Source: Candidatus Nomurabacteria bacterium
Lineage (GTDB): Bacteria > Patescibacteriota > Minisyncoccia > Phycocordibacterales > UBA10002
Length of the DNA: 27,616 bases
Direction: 5' to 3'
NCBI GenBank assembly: GCA_943354745.1
Contig: CALRDB010000008.1
Location: 1-27,616 of the forward strand
Below the pieces are notes generated by a model. The model did not search any database, was not told the DNA's origin, and saw only the letters and a program-made list of their open reading frames with translations. The position numbers and the translations under genes are program-made. How positions within the stretch are numbered: the first letter of the stretch is position 1; every line of letters starts with the position of its first letter. Shown here one piece after another: positions 22,411 to 27,616 of this stretch.

Positions 22411-24351
22411 TTATGACAACACAGCTTTAATTCTACGAACGCCGGCGGAAACTGCCTCTTCCTTCGAAATCTTAAACGCTCCAAGGATTTCCGTGTTCGT
22501 AACGTGAGGACCACCACAAAACTCCTTCGAGTACGCAGTATCGAGCGAATTGCCGACAAAGTAGACACTGACCTCATCTCCGTATTTTTCACCGAAAAAG
22601 TGAAGTGCTCCGGTCTTTTCCGCTTCGGCAAACGGCATAATCACCTTTTGCATTGGGAGTTTCGCCTGTATCTTCTCATTCACGATATCCTCCACCCGTT
22701 TTTTCTCTTCGTCGGTCATCTTCCTTCCAAACGAAAAGTCAAAGCGTAATCGTTCTGGCGTGATGTTACTTCCCTTCTGTCTCACTTCATCTCCCAAGAT
22801 ATCCCGAAGCGCCTGATGGAGTAAATGCGTGGCGGTGTGGTATTTGAGTGACATCTCGCTCGTATCAGCCAGTCCACCCTTGAATTTTTTCTCGATACCT
22901 GCACGGGAAACCTCGTGATGTTTGGCGAGCTCGGTCTCGAATGCAGGAACATCAACAGCAAGACCTTTTTCAGGGGCTAAATCTCTTATCATATCGATGG
23001 GAAGGCCGTACGAGGAGAACAGCATAAAGGCATCGGTTCCCGAAAACTTCTTATTCGAAGATTTTTCCGCAAGCCGGTTGAACTCTTTTAGTCCGATATC
23101 CAATGTCTTTCTAAATTTCTGCTCTTCGTTTCCGATTTCGGCTTTGATCACCCCAACCTTTTCGGAAAGAGATGGATATACATCGCGGTAGGATTGGATG
23201 ATTGGTTCCACGAGGGCGGAAAGAGTATCCGCCTGGATACCAAGAAGGTCGAGGTGTCGAACTGCCCGTCGGAGAAGTCTGCGGGTGAAATATCCTTGAT
23301 CGGTATTCGACGGAGTCGCCCCGTCTGCAATAAGGAATACAGACGCGCGCACATGCTCGGCAACGATGCGGAATGAGCGCTTGTAACGTTGTTCGGAATA
23401 GGATTTTTTAGACAACGACTCCAGCTCATTTATAACCGTTACAAATACGTCGAGCTTGAAGACGTCGTCAACCTCCGAGTTTGCAGCGGCAGCAACGCGC
23501 TCCAATCCTCCACCGAAATCCACATTTCGTTGCGGTAGCTTCTCGAATGCGGAAGGACTTATTCTCCCTTTCGTAAAGGGATCACTGCCGTCTTCGGTAG
23601 GAGGGATTTTTCTGTACTCCATGAACACCGAATTGCCGATTTCCATAAATCGGCCGCAGTCACAGTTCGGATGGCAAAATTCGCCGAAACCGGATTGAAT
23701 GCACTTTTCTCCCGCCTCGGGGTGGAAATCAAAAAATATCTCGCTGTCGGGGCCTCCGGGCTCTCCCACAGGCATGTTCTCGGGTACTCCGGCACGTGAC
23801 CACCAGTTTTTCTTGGCATTGTAGTAGAAAATCCGTCCATTTTGCATACCGACCTTTCCGCCGTTTTCTTCCGTCAGTATTTCGATGTCTTTGGCATCAA
23901 TTCCCTGTTCGGTAAAAAGTCGCTTTAAATGTTCAACCGATTCGGCGTCGCGTGGAATGTTGTTTTTCGGATCGCCGGAAAATACGGTGAAGTATAGGCG
24001 CTCTGGCTTGAGCCCAATCTCCTTCGTAAGGAATTCAAATATCCATGTAAGCTGTTCCCTTTTAAAATAGTCGCCAAGCGACCAGTTCCCCAGCATTTCG
24101 AAAAAGGTCGTGTGGCGGTTATCGCCCACTTCCTCAATATCCTGTGCACGAAAACATTTTTGCGAATCAACGATTCGTTTCCCTTGAGGGTGTTTTTCTC
24201 CAAGCAGATACGGCACCATCGGTTGCATACCCGAACCGGTAAAAAGCGTGGTTGGATCATTTTCCGGCACAAGTGAAGCGCTGGGGACAACAACATGCCC
24301 CTTTGACTTAAAAAACTCAAGATATTTGGCGCGGACTTCTGAAACGGTCAT
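22411..24351 (-). CDS. alaS: Alanyl-tRNA synthetase, short form
   Basis: Charges tRNA-Ala with alanine and clears mischarged Ser/Gly. The 646 residues compare with about 875 in typical bacteria. The class II aminoacylation domain is complete: FTGSGMQPMVPYLLG, KCFRAQDIEEVGDNRHTTFFEMLGNWS with motif 2, and DFGGGLERVAAA as motif 3. The editing domain has HTATHLLH and CGGPH, the four zinc ligands H-x3-H and C-x3-H. The protein stops just after VRRIKAVLS, so the C-terminal oligomerisation/DHHA1 domain is absent. A Cys cluster CHPNCDCGRF lies in the catalytic domain. The start is supported by TAGGAT 6 nt before the ATG. Confidence 0.96.
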   Translation of the reverse strand: MTVSEVRAKYLEFFKSKGHVVVPSASLVPENDPTTLFTGSGMQPMVPYLLGEKHPQGKRIVDSQKCFRAQDIEEVGDNRHTTFFEMLGNWSLGDYFKREQLTWIFEFLTKEIGLKPERLYFTVFSGDPKNNIPRDAESVEHLKRLFTEQGIDAKDIEILTEENGGKVGMQNGRIFYYNAKKNWWSRAGVPENMPVGEPGGPDSEIFFDFHPEAGEKCIQSGFGEFCHPNCDCGRFMEIGNSVFMEYRKIPPTEDGSDPFTKGRISPSAFEKLPQRNVDFGGGLERVAAAANSEVDDVFKLDVFVTVINELESLSKKSYSEQRYKRSFRIVAEHVRASVFLIADGATPSNTDQGYFTRRLLRRAVRHLDLLGIQADTLSALVEPIIQSYRDVYPSLSEKVGVIKAEIGNEEQKFRKTLDIGLKEFNRLAEKSSNKKFSGTDAFMLFSSYGLPIDMIRDLAPEKGLAVDVPAFETELAKHHEVSRAGIEKKFKGGLADTSEMSLKYHTATHLLHQALRDILGDEVRQKGSNITPERLRFDFSFGRKMTDEEKKRVEDIVNEKIQAKLPMQKVIMPFAEAEKTGALHFFGEKYGDEVSVYFVGNSLDTAYSKEFCGGPHVTNTEILGAFKISKEEAVSAGVRRIKAVLS

Positions 24352-24363
24352 TCCGATATCCTA
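24349..24363 (-). promoter_or_regulatory. -10 box placed for leaderless alaS
   Basis: On the minus strand, TAGGAT (24363-24358), 6 nt, then the ATG at 24351. Confidence 0.5.
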
Positions 24364-24378
24364 CCGCATTTTTAGAGC

Positions 24379-24410
24379 AAAAAAAAGCCACCGACATTGA
24401 AGCCGATGGC
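24379..24410 (-). terminator. Intrinsic terminator before alaS
   Basis: On the minus strand, a 9-bp stem with two G-T pairs (24410-24402 with 24395-24387) is followed by eight Ts. It ends the transcript of the 24426-24731 gene. Confidence 0.8.
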
Positions 24411-24425
24411 GTGATACAGGGACAA

Positions 24426-24731
24426 CTACTTCTTTTTTTTCGCTTTCGCGATGGCGGCAGCGGTAATAAGTGTCGGGGTAACTAGATCACGAAACTCTCC
24501 AGTCGGGGTTCGTGAACCGACTTCATTACCTGCGGCTGCTTCTTGTGCTGCCCACTCTAGTATTGATATCGCATTATCAAAGAGCTCACGCTTAGTGCGT
24601 AGTCCTGTTTGTGCCATTACCTCGCCAATCTGGTCCACTCGGGCCTCCAGTATCTCTACTTGGAAGCGAATGGTGGCCTGTTTGTGGATGCTTTTCAAGG
24701 TCAGCCGTTTTCGTTGCTTTTCAGTGCTCAT
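24426..24731 (-). CDS. Small ribbon-helix-helix-like protein
   Basis: A 101-residue protein. The segment ATIRFQVEILEARVDQIGEVMAQTGLRTKRELFDNAISILEWAAQE (key parts: a strand RFQVE, then helix, TGL turn, then helix) fits the ribbon-helix-helix pattern of small DNA-binding regulators and of proteins annotated as hypothetical with that fold. The tail TPTGEFRDLVTPTLITAAA is followed by KAKKKK. No toxin gene adjoins it, so it is not an obvious antitoxin. It is the one gene in the window with a clear Shine-Dalgarno (GAGGA, 4 nt before the ATG), and it has a near-consensus promoter and its own terminator, so it is an independent, probably well-expressed unit. Confidence 0.7.
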   Translation of the reverse strand: MSTEKQRKRLTLKSIHKQATIRFQVEILEARVDQIGEVMAQTGLRTKRELFDNAISILEWAAQEAAAGNEVGSRTPTGEFRDLVTPTLITAAAIAKAKKKK

Positions 24732-24763
24732 TTATTCCTCATGCTTTTTGGTTTACCGAACAC

Positions 24764-24792
24764 ATAAAAGCCGAGAAGGCCTGAGATGTCAA
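24764..24792 (-). promoter_or_regulatory. Promoter of the ribbon-helix-helix-like gene
   Basis: On the minus strand, TTGACA (24792-24787), a 17-nt spacer and TTTTAT (24769-24764). The leader of about 25 nt contains the GAGGA site. Confidence 0.65.
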
Positions 24793-24872
24793 GGTTATGT
24801 ACTCATCATTACCTTCGCACCAACCACGTGTTGAGCTACCTTTTGGCTTTTAATGACGACTATCGCTACAGG

Positions 24873-25133
24873 CTACGTACGAGAGCTCCTTTCGGCTTGG
24901 AGAAGCTCTTGTTTTTTGAGAGTACCGCCACGATTGTACTGTCCAAGCGTTCCGTCACTTTTGACGACACGATGGCATGGAATGGCTGGGTCAAAGTTGG
25001 TTTTGAGGACGGAGCCGACAGCACGAAAAGCGCGAGGCGAACCTGCTCGCTTAGCGACTTCCTTGTAGGTAAGCACCTTCCCTTTTGGAATCTTCCGTAC
25101 TACTGCGAATACTTTTTGTTTGAATTCACTCAT
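24873..25133 (-). CDS. Minimal Ogt/MGMT DNA-binding domain
   Basis: An 86-residue protein that consists only of the C-terminal domain of O6-alkylguanine-DNA alkyltransferases: FKQKVFAVVRKIPKGKVLTY, the HTH with AFRAVGSVLKTN (Arg finger), and the active-site PCHRV with Cys52-53. In known alkyltransferase-like proteins (ATL) of this size the Cys is replaced (often Trp) and repair is by flagging the lesion to nucleotide excision repair. Here the Cys is kept, so a direct methyl transfer is still possible. The N-terminal domain of full-length MGMT is missing. The start is set by TATAAT exactly 6 nt before the ATG at 25133, with an upstream ATG at 25157 rejected. Confidence 0.88.
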   Translation of the reverse strand: MSEFKQKVFAVVRKIPKGKVLTYKEVAKRAGSPRAFRAVGSVLKTNFDPAIPCHRVVKSDGTLGQYNRGGTLKKQELLQAERSSRT

Positions 25134-25145
25134 ATAAGCATTATA
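25131..25145 (-). promoter_or_regulatory. -10 box, leaderless start
   Basis: On the minus strand, TATAAT (25145-25140), 6 nt, then the ATG at 25133. It lies 7 nt from REP copy 4. Confidence 0.6.
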
Positions 25146-25152
25146 TCGCTCG

Positions 25153-25210
25153 GTCATTCCCGTGGAAACGGGAATCCAGTTCTGGATCCCCGCATTTGCG
25201 AGGAGGACAG
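25153..25210. repeat. REP/BIME-like repeat (copy 4)
   Basis: GTCATTCCCGTGG...CGGGAATCCAG, then CTGGATCCCCGC...GAGGACAG, the same two-hairpin layout as copies 2 and 3. It lies between the nuclease stop and the MGMT-domain promoter. Confidence 0.8.
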
Positions 25211-25217
25211 AAACCGA

Positions 25218-26054
25218 TTAAAATAGCGAGGATGTAGCCAATGGCTCCGGAGAAGATGGTTTGGGCTTTTTGGTGAGAGTCACATCAACACCCTTTTTAC
25301 TCGCAACCGAAGAAACCTCCGCGGCGGCTTTACGGTAGTTGCAGTAATCGCAAAGTTGGGCAGGCGCAGGGACTTCCTCAGAATCTAAACACTTCTTTAT
25401 TTTCAGTAGTGTCGGCTCAACCCAATCGGTCTTGCCGGTGTAGGGAATAACCGAAACATCAAACTCAAGCCTTGCGTCAAAGGCCGCTCTATCGGTCTTG
25501 CCGTTTACATAGACGAAAAAGCCGGTGTCGGAAACCTTAAACCCATTTTGGCGAAAGAGCCATTGATAGGTCTCCATTTGCCTTTTGTAGCCATCTTGCC
25601 ATTCTGCATCGAGACTCACTTCGCCGTCCTTGCTGGTCGCTTTGTAGTCCACGACGATAAGTTCTCCGTTTGGATAGACCCAGACATCATCAACTCCGCC
25701 TCGCACCAGAAAGCCTGTGGGCGCGTGACGTGTGCTGACACCGGCACGTAGTGAATCGCGCCACTCCTCTATCTTTGGATGCTGAAGTGGTACGGCGTCA
25801 ATTCCGTACTCCTTCATAAGTGGATGCGCGGTTCCCTTAGTGCGATGTCCGTCAAACTCTTTTTTCAAAAGTTTGTCGACGGCGCTGTTGAGATTAAATG
25901 GAAATCCCGGAGGACGGGCTACGCCGAGCTTGTTATCCACGTAAAAACAGCGTGGACACTGCATGAAGAGGTCTATTTTCGACCTCGAAAGTTTCCAATT
26001 CGGCCCGCCGTAATTCCAGTCGGGTTTGCGATGCGGTTTGTAATATTCTGACAT
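25218..26054 (-). CDS. PD-(D/E)XK nuclease with split Cys cluster (RecB/Cas4-like)
   Basis: A 278-residue nuclease of the RecB/Cas4-type PD-(D/E)XK group. The catalytic core has GGVDDVWV (119-126, Asp122/123), VDYKAT (135-140, Asp136 and Lys138) and a QxxxY motif (Gln159, Tyr163). Two CxxC pairs, Cys33/36 (QCPRC) and Cys235/238 (LCDYC), flank the core and would form a zinc or iron-sulfur site that clips the domain ends, as in AddB and Cas4. The C-terminal 30 residues are Lys/Ser/Pro-rich and likely disordered. No cas genes, CRISPR repeats or helicase are nearby, so a general DNA-processing role is more likely than spacer acquisition (inference). The next gene upstream encodes another nuclease. 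Confidence 0.82.
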   Translation of the reverse strand: MSEYYKPHRKPDWNYGGPNWKLSRSKIDLFMQCPRCFYVDNKLGVARPPGFPFNLNSAVDKLLKKEFDGHRTKGTAHPLMKEYGIDAVPLQHPKIEEWRDSLRAGVSTRHAPTGFLVRGGVDDVWVYPNGELIVVDYKATSKDGEVSLDAEWQDGYKRQMETYQWLFRQNGFKVSDTGFFVYVNGKTDRAAFDARLEFDVSVIPYTGKTDWVEPTLLKIKKCLDSEEVPAPAQLCDYCNYRKAAAEVSSVASKKGVDVTLTKKPKPSSPEPLATSSLF

Positions 26055-26152
26055 ACGAAAATACGAATTAAGAATCTACGAATTGCAACGAATTAAGAAC
26101 TATGGGCGGGTAGAGCGAAATTATAGCATTCGCATAATTCGTATTTTCGTAT
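26053..26152. repeat. Inverted repeat between the two nuclease genes
   Basis: A perfect 18-bp inverted pair ATACGAAAATACGAATTA (26053-26070 with 26135-26152). The left arm touches the start codon of the 26054 gene and the right arm ends 3 nt before the upstream gene's stop codon. It is the same element as at 15426-15530. Confidence 0.8.
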
Positions 26153-26154
26153 AG

Positions 26155-26994
26155 TTAGCTTGGGCATAGGGCATTGCTCTCCGCCTCGACTTGCGCAATC
26201 AGATGTTCATCAAAACCGAATGAGAGTAATTTTTGCTTTTCCGTCCGGATACTTTCACAGAGGACGATGCCGTGTTCCATGAGCATTCTTTTCTGTCCGT
26301 CTGAAATTGTGGTAAGACAGGTAATCGGGTGCACTCCTGTCTCCTCAATAAGATCGTGCAGGTTTCCCGTCGCTGGGTAGTTCCATCCCAAAAGTTTTAC
26401 ACCGGCGCATTCTGCATAACGAAGAGCCTTATCAGTAAACTTGGTATTCGTAATAAGCCACGCCTCGTTAAGCTTTCTAGTATGACCGAAGCTGAATTCG
26501 GTTTGGAAAAGGTCATCAAAACGCGCCTTTACATAGAGCGCAACCTTAATGTCCGACTTATAGGCTAGCTCATGATGATATTTCGCCTCCACCATAATAA
26601 GTCTATTCATATCCCATGCGACAACATCCATCTCATGATCAATACATTTTCCTTGCACTATCTGATCAAGTAGGACGGTGTAGCCCTTTCTCTTAAGCAA
26701 TTCACCGACGAATTTTTCAAATGGAAAACCTGTTGGACCGAGTGCGGATAATGAACGACGAAGCGAGTACCGTGCGGCAGCGTTCCGTTGCTTTGACCGT
26801 AACACGGAAAACGCGTGACGGTAAATGTCGGCAGTGGTCATGCCACTTACGAGTTCATGTGAGACATGCTCAGCAATCTCAAAGGAGGTTGAATCATCTG
26901 CCCCTGAATTTTTTAGTGATTCCTGAAGTTTACTTTGATCAAAGTTTTCGCTTGTGCCGTCGGCTTTAACGACGGTAATGGTTGAGGGTGACAT
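26155..26994 (-). CDS. ATP-cone plus Mrr-like restriction endonuclease fusion
   Basis: A 279-residue protein with two domains. Residues 5-90 are an ATP-cone (ITVVKADGTSENFDQSKL start, then a helical part ending RRSLSALGP), the nucleotide-sensing domain known from ribonucleotide reductases and NrdR. Residues 91-215 are a PD-(D/E)XK fold of the Mrr type, with Glu93 (FEKFVGELL), Asp123 (HEMDVVAW) and Glu136-x-Lys138 (VEAKYHHE). The C-terminal part is helical and resembles no domain that I know. Such fusions suggest a nuclease controlled by dATP or ATP levels (inference from domain content). There is no methyltransferase beside it, so it is not a classical restriction-modification pair. Confidence 0.85.
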   Translation of the reverse strand: MSPSTITVVKADGTSENFDQSKLQESLKNSGADDSTSFEIAEHVSHELVSGMTTADIYRHAFSVLRSKQRNAAARYSLRRSLSALGPTGFPFEKFVGELLKRKGYTVLLDQIVQGKCIDHEMDVVAWDMNRLIMVEAKYHHELAYKSDIKVALYVKARFDDLFQTEFSFGHTRKLNEAWLITNTKFTDKALRYAECAGVKLLGWNYPATGNLHDLIEETGVHPITCLTTISDGQKRMLMEHGIVLCESIRTEKQKLLSFGFDEHLIAQVEAESNALCPS

Positions 26995-27006
26995 TTTGCT
27001 ATTATA
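26992..27006 (-). promoter_or_regulatory. -10 box, leaderless start
   Basis: On the minus strand, TATAAT (27006-27001), 6 nt, then the ATG at 26994. A TTGTTC hexamer lies 17 nt upstream of the -10. Confidence 0.65.
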
Positions 27007-27019
27007 ACGACAATATCAA

Positions 27020-27616
27020 TTAGGAACAAATAATGCCTCCGCCTACAAGTACCTCTCCGTCGTAAAGCACCAGTGACTGACCGGGCGCCATCGTTTGAGG
27101 CGACTCAAACTGAATTGAGAATTTGGAAGTATGAATGATAAGTCGTGCAGACTGTAGATGCTGGTGATAACGAGTTTGCACCTGGTATTCTTTCTTGTTT
27201 GTCGGCTTCACTAGCCAGTTACATTTCTCGATATCGACGTGGTCCAATGCTCCTGTAAGGATTCCCGCAGAAGATTTTCGAGACACGGTAATCGTATTTT
27301 TGAGTATATCCTTTGCTATAACATAAACGGGGTGACCACCCTTAGTCGAAGATGAGGAAAGGTTTCCAATTCGTTCGCCAAGTGTGTAGAAGAAGACTCC
27401 CGCATGTTCACCGATCACGTTGCCCTGCTCATCTAGTATGTTGCCCCTTTTTTGCTTAATGTAGTGCGAAAGAAATTCCTTTATATCTATTTTTCCGATA
27501 AAACAAAGTCCCTGACTGTCTTTCTTTTCTGCCGTTATCAATCCGAATTGCTTCGCAAGTTTTCGAACTTCCGGTTTCTTCATTCCGCCTACCGGAAACA
27601 AAATATGCGGAAGCTG
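27020..27616 (-). CDS. mnmA: tRNA 2-thiouridylase MnmA, 3' part (cut by window edge)
   Basis: The C-terminal about 198 residues of the enzyme that places sulfur on U34 of tRNA-Lys, -Glu and -Gln. The reading frame runs off the window edge (QLPHILFPVGGMKKPEVR is the first visible text, matching the family's FPLG...K.EVR). The second catalytic Cys lies in QGLCFIGK, followed by the KRGNILDEQGNVIGEHAG segment and the typical beta-barrel with YTLGER and GGHPVYVIAKD. The end QSLVLYDGEVLVGGGII is the family's C-terminal signature. The N-terminal ATP-pyrophosphatase domain with the first Cys lies outside. It ends 26 nt before the start of the ATP-cone gene on the same strand. Confidence 0.95.
   Translation of the reverse strand, partial: QLPHILFPVGGMKKPEVRKLAKQFGLITAEKKDSQGLCFIGKIDIKEFLSHYIKQKRGNILDEQGNVIGEHAGVFFYTLGERIGNLSSSSTKGGHPVYVIAKDILKNTITVSRKSSAGILTGALDHVDIEKCNWLVKPTNKKEYQVQTRYHQHLQSARLIIHTSKFSIQFESPQTMAPGQSLVLYDGEVLVGGGIICS

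Noticed and set aside
25218..26054. Cas4 of a CRISPR system
   Set aside because: No repeat-spacer array or other cas gene occurs in the window, and the Cys spacing (two CxxC pairs) also fits other RecB-like nucleases.

Overview
The window looks like a piece of a Candidate Phyla Radiation (Patescibacteria, Parcubacteria-type) chromosome. The signs are a short alanyl-tRNA synthetase that stops after its editing domain, an L13 without the usual N-terminal extension, a near absence of Shine-Dalgarno sites, a phosphoketolase-acetate kinase pair as the visible carbon route, and the lineage-typical pairing of a membrane-anchored 'baseplate J-like' protein with an actin-like PilM/FtsA relative. TGA is used as an ordinary stop. 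The lineage call is an inference from gene content; no rRNA gene is present to confirm it.

Layout. 1-775: decayed DNA with a broken Cys-rich fragment, stacked hairpins and the remnant of a DUF2231 membrane protein. 776-2267: divergent genes for a secreted helical protein and a DUF2585 membrane protein. 2398-5862: xfp-ackA operon (sugar phosphate to acetyl-phosphate to acetate plus ATP). 5930-7728: small membrane protein, VanY-type peptidase, VOC protein. 7789-10663 (minus): MATE exporter and a large secreted Pro/Gln/Gly-rich coiled-coil protein. 10812-11578: a probable structured noncoding RNA with its own promoter and terminator, then a small nucleotidyltransferase. 11831-14808 (minus): grpE - small unknown gene - dnaK. 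15009-19451 (minus): infA-rpmJ-rpsM-rpsK-rpsD-rpoA-rplQ-rplM-rpsI. 19603-22236 (minus): membrane-anchored surface protein and PilM/FtsA-like ATPase. 22411-27616 (minus): alaS, a ribbon-helix-helix-like protein, a minimal Ogt/MGMT domain, a RecB-like Cys-cluster nuclease, an ATP-cone/Mrr-like nuclease, and the 3' part of mnmA.

Regulation and small-scale structure. Seven genes have a -10 hexamer followed by exactly 6 nt and then ATG, which predicts leaderless mRNAs. Genes inside the ribosomal operon have no Shine-Dalgarno and often start in a TTT(T)ATG context. Four spacers carry copies of a REP/BIME-like palindrome, and several operon spacers are almost entirely filled by imperfect inverted repeats that differ in sequence from spacer to spacer. 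The most unusual item is the promoter-to-terminator RNA unit at about 10846-11096, which I cannot assign to a known RNA family.
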